Below the pieces are notes generated by a model. That model saw nothing but the letters and a program-made list of their open reading frames with translations, was not told the origin of the DNA and did not search any database. The position numbers and the translations under genes are program-made. Below are positions 16,983 to 25,382 of a stretch of 32,018 nt of DNA, piece by piece; position 1 is the stretch's first letter, and each line of letters starts with the position of its first letter. The stretch is taken from assembly GCF_002574545.1 (NCBI RefSeq), contig NZ_NUGT01000024.1, positions 1 through 32,018 of the forward strand. Direction: 5' to 3'. This DNA is from Bacillus sp. AFS055030 (GTDB lineage Bacteria > Bacillota > Bacilli > Bacillales > Bacillaceae_G).

Positions 16983-18926
16983 TTATGGGAACGGGTGTGG
17001 ATATGGATTGAGCTGCTCCGGCTTTAGCGGCTTCTTCGTATAGCCCAATTTAACAGGTACTTTTAACACTCGATCAAGTCCATTTAATCGTTTTAGATGA
17101 TGGCCAAATGTCATAGGCAACATCCCTGGAATTAAAACTTTTACACAAGATAATCCATTTCTTTTGATTTCAGGTGTAGTTTGATCGACTACAATCACAT
17201 CAAGATTTAATTGCTTAAATACTTGAAGAATATCTTTTAAATCATTCGTCAAATCCAGATGGTTTGTATCCCATTTAAATTCTTCCTCAAAAGTCTTTAA
17301 TGGACGGTTATCATCTAATAAAAACTTCAGACGATCTTCTGCTTGTCGTAACCCATATAACATCCCATGATCATCCATTTGTTTAACGAGATTATGATCT
17401 AAAAGCATTTTCATAATTTGGGCATAATTTTCTTCAAACTTTTTATCCAATGTTAACATCATTCCAGCTAACTCATGTACTGCGCTTTTAACCGCCCTAA
17501 CTGGATCAAGATGTGCACCTGCAGCACAAATGAGATTTAATCCATGTTCTTTTCGATTTTTTGCAATGGCAACAATACTTGGGATTCCATTCTCCATCGT
17601 CGAATTAAATAAATGTAGATCATATCCTCCAACTAAGCGCATTCGTTCAATCATTAAATCGAGTTCTTGATCATTAGCCGATTTTGGATCAAGCTTTGGA
17701 AGGGGTAACTGAGCATACCAAGTCATTAGGAATGAATCTCGTTCAACAATTTCCAAAATACCGTAAAATATAGCTTCTTCTAAACTACCTCCTAATGCAC
17801 ATCCATTGGAAGTTTCATACACATAACCGCGTCCACATCCTAGACTATAGTATGAAAGCAACTCCGGTACAAGAATCGGCTCTTCCTTCATAAATGAATA
17901 ACCCCATACCCAATCAATCTTCCGTTTAGGATTAAACGCCTTAAATGGAAAATGAGGCAGAGCATACTGTTCTTTCGAATGAGTACCGACACTTTCTGGA
18001 TTCATTGCATAATCTTTTACGTTGTTATAACTATCATGTACTACTGTTTTTTTTCCCCGTGGAGTAAGGCCACAATACCTTTCTAACCCTTCTAAAATGG
18101 CAGTTAATTCACTAGATTCATATGAGAGCGTACGTCCCGCTGTTCCTTCATCCCCTTGTATTAACGGTAGGTTTACAACTACATCTGCAAATGGCGTGGT
18201 TAGATCGTATGCCTTCCCATTTAAAAAACCAGTCTTTTGGCCTAAATAGTCATTAACTAACACTTTTTTTAATTCATCCATCGAGCGACTACGATAACTA
18301 GTTGGAGAAACTTTCATACTAGGCTCAAGTGAAATAATTGCTAAATCAGCAGAATCATCTTCTAACTCACCACAAACCGGACATAACGGATTCGGTAAAA
18401 AAAAGTGATTAGAGCTTTTGAATGTTTTCATATTTAATAAAAAGATCCGTTCCTCTAGACGAGTTTCTTTACCATTCATAAATTTATCTACTTCAGCAGC
18501 AATTAAGTAAGCCATCTGTAAAAGTCCCGTTCTTGTACTCCATACATCATCTGACCTTCCATCAGATTCTACTATCTGATGATCTATTTCTAGCATTTCT
18601 CTACGCTCTCTACCAGCCATTAAACGTCTAAAATCGGCACATTTTATACATCCTTTTTGTCCTGGATAGACTAAAGGTCCGATTACCCCTTCCCCAAATG
18701 AAACACAAGCGCGTAACCATGGAACTGTTCCTAATTTGAAGACTTCATCTACTTTTTCATAAATTTTAGGGTTCCATGCGTCATCTAAAACAAGTAGTAA
18801 ACTAGTATCCTCAGAAACTTTCGACGCTAGATCTTTTTGTTGAACTATTTTATATTTATTTATCAGGATTTCAGATGTGTACTTACTTAATAATCCTTCT
18901 CCAAATATGGCAACCGTTGAATTCAA
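16983..18926 (-). CDS. hcaD: E1-like/YcaO fused cyclodehydratase of TOMM biosynthesis
   Basis: A 647-residue protein starting with TTG at 18926, overlapping the upstream stop by 4 nt (TTGA), with AGAGGTG about 8 nt upstream. Residues 1-195 are an E1-like domain with a four-cysteine zinc site (GCIKC, C93 and C96; LCPVC, C182 and C185). Residues about 215-647 are a YcaO domain. ATP-binding elements are visible in SSELTAILEGLERYCG (271-286) and SLEEAIFYGILEIVERD (381-397), and the protein ends in the Pro-rich tail NPYPHPFP expected of YcaO cyclodehydratases. It converts Cys (and Ser/Thr) in the precursor core to azolines using ATP. The overlap with the F protein gene implies translational coupling, matching F-dependent cyclodehydratases. 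Confidence 0.9.
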   Translation of the reverse strand: MNSTVAIFGEGLLSKYTSEILINKYKIVQQKDLASKVSEDTSLLLVLDDAWNPKIYEKVDEVFKLGTVPWLRACVSFGEGVIGPLVYPGQKGCIKCADFRRLMAGRERREMLEIDHQIVESDGRSDDVWSTRTGLLQMAYLIAAEVDKFMNGKETRLEERIFLLNMKTFKSSNHFFLPNPLCPVCGELEDDSADLAIISLEPSMKVSPTSYRSRSMDELKKVLVNDYLGQKTGFLNGKAYDLTTPFADVVVNLPLIQGDEGTAGRTLSYESSELTAILEGLERYCGLTPRGKKTVVHDSYNNVKDYAMNPESVGTHSKEQYALPHFPFKAFNPKRKIDWVWGYSFMKEEPILVPELLSYYSLGCGRGYVYETSNGCALGGSLEEAIFYGILEIVERDSFLMTWYAQLPLPKLDPKSANDQELDLMIERMRLVGGYDLHLFNSTMENGIPSIVAIAKNRKEHGLNLICAAGAHLDPVRAVKSAVHELAGMMLTLDKKFEENYAQIMKMLLDHNLVKQMDDHGMLYGLRQAEDRLKFLLDDNRPLKTFEEEFKWDTNHLDLTNDLKDILQVFKQLNLDVIVVDQTTPEIKRNGLSCVKVLIPGMLPMTFGHHLKRLNGLDRVLKVPVKLGYTKKPLKPEQLNPYPHPFP

Positions 18927-20869
18927 ATCGAGCTCACCTCTCTTAACAAGACACCATAAACTCCCGCAAGTTCATCTACATTAATCGATTCAAGCATAAA
19001 CTCCAATATTACTAATTCCTTATTATTCTGTTTTAAACTATCTATAGCTGATCCTACTAATTGAGTATGTTTAGTACGATTAAATTCTAGGAACATCATT
19101 TCTGATACTTGCTGTTCTTCCACTAAAACTGATGAACTTTGGATCGCTTTTGATGCAAGTAGTGGGGTTTTATTTTGTGATTCCTTAAGTACTAGTTTTA
19201 GTGCCTCTTGTAGGGCCATTGTTAGATTTAAACCAACACTTCTAAACCAGCCTTTTTGTGTTCCAATCCAGACTACTGGAAATCCACAAATCTCTTTTCC
19301 TAATGCTATTTTTGGAGATTCCTGTATTGTGTTTATTGTTTGTAAATAAAATTTTGCACAATCATCTTCTATTTTTATCGTTTTTATTTCCTGAATATGA
19401 TGTTTCTGAACACCCGTTTGTTTATCCAGCTTATTTGATAAATATTTTTGCAGAGCTCTACAAATACTTTCTGAAAAAGTTTGACCAGTAGCTATTGCGA
19501 TGTATTCCCCAGGTTCAATACACTCTATGACATCTGACTCAGAATTCATAATAAGTTGATGAGCTATTTGAGATACATACATTTCAACCCCAGTAAGTCC
19601 TGCCTCTTTTCGTGCTTCTTCATGCGTTAGTTCAGTACAAATCGTACTCGTTAGTAGTTTTACTGGTCCTTCTGTAAGAGGATCTACAACTTGTATCCGA
19701 CACTGCGCTAAAGGAAGTTGATTTAATTCACCTTCATCCCAAACATGAAATAATCCAGTTTCTTGTGAATTGAACTGACCTAAGTAAGTTAATAACTTAC
19801 TTTGATCACCTATAGGTTTGGTTTGCTCTAACAATTCAGCAAAATTCCGAACAATCTTAGCTTTCGCTTTCCCGTCCACTAGCGGGTGAGGAGAAAATGA
19901 ATGCCAACTGCCTTCCAGCGTCTCTTGGTTAATAATATAAACTTGATTAGTCTTTTCTGTTTCGCGTGACTTTGTAATATCCTTAAATAACTCGAACACC
20001 ATTATATTTGCCAACATTGCTGATGTCATAGAAGACAATGGCTGGTTCGTTTCTTCTTCACAAAGTATGTTTTGATGCACACTTCTCCATGCCGACTCGA
20101 AGCAAACATCAGAATTTGGAGTCACTAGAGGTCCAGCCATACAAATCTTTGGAGAAGAAATGGCTGGGATAAACCTTTTTTTCTCTCTTTTACAAATCTC
20201 ATTTAGCAATTTCAGTTCATAAACACGATCATCTTCTGATACGTATAAAATCGAATCAAAAGTAGATACAATTTCTTGTAAAGAAAGCTTCTTTCTCTTA
20301 ATAAATTCAACTTCGACTTCACGATCAGTTCTCCGAGCGTTGTCTACAATTTCTTTTATTCGTTTTTCATCTGTATTTTCCGTATTCGTTATTAAAAGAT
20401 GGAATTTTGCTAACCCCGACTCTAATAATGCTGAAACTAACGAAGTGACAATTGATCCAGAACCAATTGCCAATATTTTGGATTGGCGATAAGTTTGAAA
20501 ACGATAAGAACCAGAATCCCCAAAACAATTTAAAAACTCAATTTGACTTGCATACTTCTCTAAAATATCTTTCGATAATTGATGTGGGTGATCCTTACTT
20601 ACATCCCGTGCAAAGCCATTGTTATATAAAATCTCACCAATTTCATATACTCTTTCTCGATATTGGTCAGGCAAGCCATTTGTTAAAATTTCTAATGAGT
20701 GTTCACCATTAAACATAGGAAGTAACTTTTCAATCCACTGGTAAATAGATGCACCTTCCATCCGAAAAGAACTTAAGTTATTCCTAAAATAAACACCTCC
20801 ATTCAAATCAGGTACAAAAAAAGTATCTCGATTAACCTTTAGACGTGCTGATGGATCCAATTTTGACAT
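18923..20869 (-). CDS. hcaF: Ocin-ThiF-like F protein (leader-peptide binding, azoline biosynthesis)
   Basis: The preferred start is ATG 20869 (AAGGGG 9 nt upstream; product opens MSKLDPSARLKVNRDTFF), giving 648 residues. Reading from ATG 20929 adds 20 residues with only a weak AGGA. The N-terminal about 90 residues look like a leader-binding winged-helix domain (FRMEGASIYQWIEKLL). An E1/ThiF-like Rossmann region follows at about 130-300 (SKILAIGSGSIVTSLVSALL, GSGS at 136-139). The C-terminal part is specific to thiazole-bacteriocin maturation proteins. In studied heterocycloanthracin systems the F protein binds the precursor leader and presents it to the YcaO partner. It follows the precursor gene after a hairpin and overlaps the YcaO gene by 4 nt. 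Confidence 0.82.
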   Translation of the reverse strand: MSKLDPSARLKVNRDTFFVPDLNGGVYFRNNLSSFRMEGASIYQWIEKLLPMFNGEHSLEILTNGLPDQYRERVYEIGEILYNNGFARDVSKDHPHQLSKDILEKYASQIEFLNCFGDSGSYRFQTYRQSKILAIGSGSIVTSLVSALLESGLAKFHLLITNTENTDEKRIKEIVDNARRTDREVEVEFIKRKKLSLQEIVSTFDSILYVSEDDRVYELKLLNEICKREKKRFIPAISSPKICMAGPLVTPNSDVCFESAWRSVHQNILCEEETNQPLSSMTSAMLANIMVFELFKDITKSRETEKTNQVYIINQETLEGSWHSFSPHPLVDGKAKAKIVRNFAELLEQTKPIGDQSKLLTYLGQFNSQETGLFHVWDEGELNQLPLAQCRIQVVDPLTEGPVKLLTSTICTELTHEEARKEAGLTGVEMYVSQIAHQLIMNSESDVIECIEPGEYIAIATGQTFSESICRALQKYLSNKLDKQTGVQKHHIQEIKTIKIEDDCAKFYLQTINTIQESPKIALGKEICGFPVVWIGTQKGWFRSVGLNLTMALQEALKLVLKESQNKTPLLASKAIQSSSVLVEEQQVSEMMFLEFNRTKHTQLVGSAIDSLKQNNKELVILEFMLESINVDELAGVYGVLLREVSSI

Positions 20870-20973
20870 CTTTTTCAACCCCTTCGATCCAGTGAGTTGT
20901 ACATTGAAATTCATAAATACTTTCTTCATAATCCTATGTATATTCTGTATTCCTTATGTCATAACCTAACTAG

Positions 20974-21003
20974 ATGGCCCCTACAAAGATTAGTAGGGGC
21001 CAT
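20974..21003 (-). terminator. Hairpin between precursor and modification genes
   Basis: A perfect 11-bp stem (ATGGCCCCTAC, 20974-20984; GTAGGGGCCAT, 20993-21003) with an 8-nt loop but no U-tract on either strand. It lies between the precursor stop and the F gene. It probably acts as a partial terminator or mRNA-stabilising structure that makes precursor mRNA exceed enzyme mRNA. Confidence 0.6.
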
Positions 21004-21044
21004 GTTTGTCTAGATGGACAAATAGTTTTTATGAAACAGTACAA

Positions 21045-21266
21045 TTAACGGTGACAGCGACCGCATCCTCCGCAACGGAAACAGCCTCCGCATCCTCCGC
21101 AACGGAAACAGCCTCCACATCCAAAACAAGTAAAAATAGGGAAGAAACAAGCAAAACAAACTCTAGCATCGTAATTTTGATACTGATTATAATCCCATGG
21201 AACTGCTTGACTAGCTTGAAATTGATCAACGTTTAATTGTTGAAGTTCTCTTTGAAAATCATACAT
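21045..21266 (-). CDS. hcaA: Heterocycloanthracin/sonorensin-family TOMM precursor peptide
   Basis: The start is ATG 21266 (GGAGG 8 nt upstream); the ATG at 21284 overlaps that ribosome binding site. The product has 73 residues. The leader (about 1-35) reads MYDFQRELQQLNVDQFQ followed by AVPWDYNQYQNYDARVC, the family pattern. The core (about 34-73) contains 11 cysteines, mostly as CGGC and CFRCGG, with one Thr and no Ser, so up to 11 thiazoles could form. The units are repeated (9-residue period). It stands alone before a hairpin, then the F, YcaO and SagB genes. The mature product is probably an antibacterial thiazole-rich peptide; its activity and cleavage site cannot be read from sequence. 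Confidence 0.9.
   Translation of the reverse strand: MYDFQRELQQLNVDQFQASQAVPWDYNQYQNYDARVCFACFFPIFTCFGCGGCFRCGGCGGCFRCGGCGRCHR
21067..21120. repeat. 27-bp tandem repeat inside the precursor core
   Basis: Units 21067-21093 and 21094-21120 agree at 26 of 27 bases and code for the same 9-residue Cys/Gly/Phe/Arg block. The repeat is in frame, so unit gain or loss would lengthen or shorten the core without a frameshift. Confidence 0.9.
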
Positions 21267-21284
21267 TTTTATAACCTCCGACAT

Positions 21285-21461
21285 GAAATTTGAAAGCGAA
21301 TAAAAACATACCGTATTTAAATAAAATCAATACGATTCCTCAATTTGAATCTACTAAAACGCAGACTCTCAACAATAAAATATGTTGAAGACTTGGGCAT
21401 TGTTACCGATTCAATTGCCCAATTTATTACTCCTTAGTAAAACGATGACCTGATTGCGTAC
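21285..21461 (-). promoter_or_regulatory. Upstream region of the TOMM precursor with two hairpins
   Basis: Two stem-loops precede the precursor. One has arms CAACA/TGTTG (about 21370-21386). The other has arms TTGGGCA (about 21393) and TGCCCAA (about 21416), with extra TTG/CAA pairing. A possible sigma-A pair on the minus strand (TTGAGG, 17 bp, TTAAAT) lies closer to the gene but is weak. Roles are uncertain. Confidence 0.3.
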
Positions 21462-21492
21462 AAAAAAACCTCACATCTAAAGTGAGGTTTTT
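21462..21492 (-). terminator. Terminator after the four-helix membrane protein gene
   Basis: AAAAACCTCAC (21464-21474) and GTGAGGTTTTT (21482-21492) form an 11-bp stem with a 7-nt loop, 23 bp beyond the stop at 21515. The A-run on the left gives the minus-strand U-tract. It separates this gene from the TOMM precursor. Confidence 0.85.
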
Positions 21493-21514
21493 CATCAGTT
21501 AAAATCTTTTATCT

Positions 21515-21994
21515 TTAATCTTCATTAAATTTAATGTTATTAAGAGGTTCATATGAATATAGCTTCTTAATTTCTTTCTTATTTCTGCTGTTTTCTTTTC
21601 CAAAAATTAATTGCGCTGGCTTTATTTTGGGTATTTTGATTAGTAGGAGGTATAGTAATAATAGAATATCAATAATGAAAAGTAAGTCCTTTATCATAAA
21701 AAAAGAGAATATAGTATTGGTGATTTCTTCTGTTTGTTCGAGAGTAGAAAATACAAAAACAGCATATCTTTCATAAATAGTACAGGTAAAAAAAATAGTT
21801 CCAACCACTATTGAAGTAAAACTATAACCTATTAATCGTTGTCTTTTATTGAATTCTAAAAAGGTTGGAAGTAAATATAGCAAAGCGATAATAAATAGAC
21901 TAAATAATAATCCTAACAATGTAATCCGACTAGGTAACATAGACTGAACTAGTAAAAGTTTTCCTAGGATAAAAAAAAGTAAAACAATCCCCAT
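21515..21994 (-). CDS. Four-helix membrane protein of unknown function
   Basis: The start is uncertain. ATG 21994 (GGAGG 6 nt upstream; product opens MGIVLLFF) gives 159 residues; a GTG at 22063 would add 23 residues preceded by AAAAGG. Four hydrophobic helices are visible: VLLFFILGKLLLV, LLGLLFSLFIIALLYLL, FTSIVVGTIFFTC and LLFIIDILLLLYLLL. A charged cytoplasmic-type tail follows (NSRNKKEIKKLY). I do not recognise a family. It lies directly upstream of the TOMM precursor on the same strand, but a terminator intervenes. A self-protection (immunity) or export-accessory role is possible only by position. Confidence 0.6.
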   Translation of the reverse strand: MGIVLLFFILGKLLLVQSMLPSRITLLGLLFSLFIIALLYLLPTFLEFNKRQRLIGYSFTSIVVGTIFFTCTIYERYAVFVFSTLEQTEEITNTIFSFFMIKDLLFIIDILLLLYLLLIKIPKIKPAQLIFGKENSRNKKEIKKLYSYEPLNNIKFNED

Positions 21995-22114
21995 CATCAC
22001 CCTCCTCATTTCCACTTGTAGAGCAACATTTCTGATCAGATCCGAAAAACAGTGAACGAACACCTTTTCAAAGTAAATTATAGTATTGCTTAATAGCGTT
22101 TTAAATGCTATTTT

Positions 22115-22133
22115 TTACCGTTTCTATAGGTAA
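22115..22133. promoter_or_regulatory. Palindrome copy 1 (TTACCG-type)
   Basis: TTACCGTTTCTATAGGTAA matches copy 2 at 16 of 19 positions, including all outer bases. It lies in the divergent region between the membrane protein and AtxA-like genes. Confidence 0.5.
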
Positions 22134-22213
22134 AAGCAGTTAATATAGTCAGTTCATATAACAATGTATACCATACGTAATCTAAAAAGAAATTATCGAT
22201 CAATTAATATTTA

Positions 22214-22232
22214 TTACCGTTTTTAACGGTAA
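22214..22232. promoter_or_regulatory. Palindrome copy 2 (TTACCGTT-N3-AACGGTAA)
   Basis: A perfect inverted repeat with 8-bp arms, centred 99 bp from copy 1. Paired sites about nine and a half helical turns apart suggest cooperative binding or looping by an unidentified regulator, possibly the AtxA-like protein itself. Confidence 0.55.
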
Positions 22233-22298
22233 AAGTTGTCATATCCTTATTCATCATCAAAGTTTAAAATAATTTTGAAAACATTATCTCAACAACAC

Positions 22299-22322
22299 TT
22301 TTTGTGATTATTGTCACAAAAA
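22299..22322. promoter_or_regulatory. Rex/FNR-like operator upstream of the AtxA-like gene
   Basis: TTTTTGTGA (22299-22307), spacer TTATTG, TCACAAAAA (22314-22322): perfect 9-bp arms around TTGTGA-N6-TCACAA. This is the consensus shape for the redox repressor Rex and also fits the Bacillus FNR/CRP-type TGTGA-N6-TCACA. A weak -35 (TTGTCA) overlaps it. It is 51 bp before the start codon. Confidence 0.6.
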
Positions 22323-22372
22323 TAGATAGTTTGTTAGTAAAAATTTTATTCTAGATCAAAGTAGGAGATGAG

Positions 22373-23821
22373 ATGGATAAGGCTAGTTTACGAAGATTAC
22401 ACTTAATCGACATTTTATGTAGTCAAGAAAAATGGTTTAAAACGGAGGAACTTGCTAAAAATTTAAATTGCACTGAGAAAACAATTCGAACTGATATACA
22501 ATTTATCAATGCAACTTTCCCTGAAGGTTGGCATATTGAAACGATAAAAGGAAAAGGAATTTATATAAATAATCCAATTAATTCCTCGCTTGATCAAGTT
22601 CGGGCACTTTTTGTTAAAAACTCTTTATCACTTCAAGTAATCATGTTTATTTTAATCAAAGAGATTGAACACATTAGTGATTTAGGAAAAGTTTTATATA
22701 CACATCACAATACTGTTTATAAAATTCTCGAACGAGTAGACACTTTATTGAAGTCTTATAACTTAAGTTTAAAGCGGGCACCTCTTGAAATTGTAGGTAA
22801 TGAATTTCAAAAAAGAATCTTATGTTGTGACGTATTGTATGATCTATATTCCCATACGAATAAATGGCCTTATGATTCCATATCGTTTTCTATCATAAAA
22901 AAAGTAGTTACAAGGTCAGCAAATGAAAACAATTTACTTATATTTACACCTACGATCTATCGACTTATTTATTATGTTGGTACGATGCTTCAAAGAATCG
23001 ATCGGGATATACAATTGGATTTAAATCCTGCTAACAATATAAAGGATTCGAAGTTTTTTTTAGTTGCAACTTCTATATGCATACAGATTGAAAAAATTTA
23101 TAAAGTAACAATACCATTAAATGAAATATACGCTCTTTCAATAGTAATATCTGCATCCCCTTATTTTTCTAGCGATAATGAACCTCAAGATAAAATATTA
23201 AATAGCTACCATAAAAAATCAGAAAAACAATATATTGAATTATACGAGCTCGTTAGGATGCTCGAAAAAAATCTTAGTATAGAATTACATGATCAAAATG
23301 ATTTTATTCTCACTCTTCAAAAACAATTTAAAGCCTTTTCCCAAGTTCTTTTTTTAAACAGTAGAATCGATCGATCTTGTCTCATTTCTGAATACGTTAA
23401 AAATCGTTATCCGGAGTTATTTAATAAAGTAAAAACTGTATTTCGTAATTGGTGTAATGTTCTTTCATACCCAGAAGTAAATAATGAAGTAATTGCTAAA
23501 ATCACATTAAATATTCAAGCAATCATCAATAAATTATCTTTAGAAAAAAAAAGAGTACTGCTATTAAGTAGTGAGGGTTATGGCGTTCAACATTATATAA
23601 AGGTAAAACTAATAAAAGAATTTGGAGATACAATCCAATTTGTTGAACCCCGAAGCGCCAATTTTAGCCCTGAAACGATTAGTGAATTACGTTTGGACTT
23701 TATTATTGCTGATTTTCAAATTGATTTAGATCTCGTTCCCATTGTGGTAATTAGTTCTACTCTTTCAAAGCGCGATATAAATCATATTGCCCATTTATTA
23801 AATGAATTTCATTTTAAATAA
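22373..23821 (+). CDS. AtxA/Mga-type PRD-containing transcription regulator
   Basis: A 482-residue protein with TAGGAG just before the ATG. Residues about 5-75 form a Mga-type winged helix-turn-helix (EKWFKTEELAKNLNCTEKTI) ending in KGKGIY. A second helix-turn-helix region follows (about 85-150, SDLGKVLYTHHNTVYKILER). About 165-380 are two PRD-like helical domains. About 390-482 is an EIIB-like end (RVLLLSSEGYGVQHY). Length and order are those of AtxA of B. anthracis (475 residues) and related PRD regulators, controlled by PTS phosphorylation of PRD histidines. It is co-directional and 19 nt apart from an HD-GYP gene. Target genes are unknown; the adjacent TOMM cluster is a candidate. Confidence 0.8.
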   Translation: MDKASLRRLHLIDILCSQEKWFKTEELAKNLNCTEKTIRTDIQFINATFPEGWHIETIKGKGIYINNPINSSLDQVRALFVKNSLSLQVIMFILIKEIEHISDLGKVLYTHHNTVYKILERVDTLLKSYNLSLKRAPLEIVGNEFQKRILCCDVLYDLYSHTNKWPYDSISFSIIKKVVTRSANENNLLIFTPTIYRLIYYVGTMLQRIDRDIQLDLNPANNIKDSKFFLVATSICIQIEKIYKVTIPLNEIYALSIVISASPYFSSDNEPQDKILNSYHKKSEKQYIELYELVRMLEKNLSIELHDQNDFILTLQKQFKAFSQVLFLNSRIDRSCLISEYVKNRYPELFNKVKTVFRNWCNVLSYPEVNNEVIAKITLNIQAIINKLSLEKKRVLLLSSEGYGVQHYIKVKLIKEFGDTIQFVEPRSANFSPETISELRLDFIIADFQIDLDLVPIVVISSTLSKRDINHIAHLLNEFHFK

Positions 23822-23840
23822 GCACTAAAAAGGTGATTAT

Positions 23841-24407
23841 ATGATAAAAGAAAGGCAAACATTAGCCACAAATAAGATAGTCAATCTGTTAAGGAAACTT
23901 GATCATGATACTTTTTTACATGGGATGCGTGTAGGAGAAATGTCTTATAAATTCAGTAGATATTTAGATCTCTCTTTACAAAAATCCAATCAATTGCATT
24001 TTATTGGTTATGTACATGATATTGGTAAGCTTAAAATACCAATTTCTATTGTTTCAAAAAGAGGACCTCTTACTGATTTCGAGTGGAATCTAATGAGGAA
24101 TCATACAATTTATGGATATGATTTATTAAAAGATTTTTCATATCATGATGATATTTTAAATGCTGTACGTTATCATCACGAAAATATTGATGGGACTGGC
24201 TATGAAGGTTTATGTCATAACGAAATTGATTTTAATTCAAAAATAATTAGGATCATTGATAGTTTTGATGCATTAACCAATGACCGTTGTTACAGAAAGA
24301 AAGGTTCGATTGAATTCTCTTTAAAAAAAATTCAAAAACAAAGTGATACTGTTTATGACCGAGAATTAGTAAAGGAGTTCACTAAGTTTATACGTAAACT
24401 ATATTAA
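23841..24407 (+). CDS. HD-GYP domain phosphohydrolase (GYE variant)
   Basis: A 188-residue single-domain protein with AAAAGGTG before the ATG. The HD-GYP pattern is nearly complete: H27, HDIGK (59-63), H88, HHENIDGTGYEG (112-123) and a DSFDALTNDRCYR motif (140-152). The GYP tripeptide reads GYE. Canonical HD-GYP proteins hydrolyse cyclic di-GMP; those with altered GYP motifs may prefer other nucleotides or be inactive. No sensor or receiver domain is attached. It probably shares an mRNA with the AtxA-like regulator (19-nt gap), which suggests second-messenger input to the same response. No terminator is evident after it. Confidence 0.8.
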   Translation: MIKERQTLATNKIVNLLRKLDHDTFLHGMRVGEMSYKFSRYLDLSLQKSNQLHFIGYVHDIGKLKIPISIVSKRGPLTDFEWNLMRNHTIYGYDLLKDFSYHDDILNAVRYHHENIDGTGYEGLCHNEIDFNSKIIRIIDSFDALTNDRCYRKKGSIEFSLKKIQKQSDTVYDRELVKEFTKFIRKLY

Positions 24408-24497
24408 GTAATATACAATAATGCTAATAATTTACACCTATTAATTGCTAGACCAGAATCTATTAACATGTTATAGTTTCATTAAAATTATAAATTT
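24408..24497 (+). promoter_or_regulatory. Likely xpt promoter region
   Basis: An extended -10 (TG at 24469-24470 followed by TATAGT, 24472-24477) would start transcription about 15-20 nt before the riboswitch. No good -35 is seen at the right distance. Confidence 0.4.
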
Positions 24498-25269
<772 letters not shown>

Positions 25270-25275
25270 GAATAA

Positions 25276-25308
25276 AGAAAAGACATTGTAGTTCACAATG
25301 TCTTTTTT
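25276..25308. terminator. xpt terminator; left copy of the 33-bp target duplication
   Basis: AAAAGACATTGT (25278-25289) pairs with ACAATGTCTTTT (25295-25306), followed by further T, 8 bp after the xpt stop. The whole 33-bp block recurs exactly at 26845-26877 on the other side of the IS. Confidence 0.92.
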
Positions 25309-25337
25309 CACGCTGTTGAAAAAAGACTTCGTCAAGT

Positions 25338-25366
25338 AAATGCCACGAATTTTTCGTGGCATTTTT
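25338..25366 (-). terminator. Terminator of the transposase gene inside the IS
   Basis: AAATGCCACGAA (25338-25349), a TTT loop, and TTCGTGGCATTT (25353-25364) form a perfect 12-bp stem 17 bp beyond the transposase stop. Confidence 0.8.
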
Positions 25367-25382
25367 GTTTTTAGTTGTCCAT

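Noticed and set aside
21006-21236. 76-codon plus-strand ORF rich in Ala, Ser and Thr
   Set aside because: Antisense to the bacteriocin precursor; its repetitive composition comes from the 27-bp tandem repeat.
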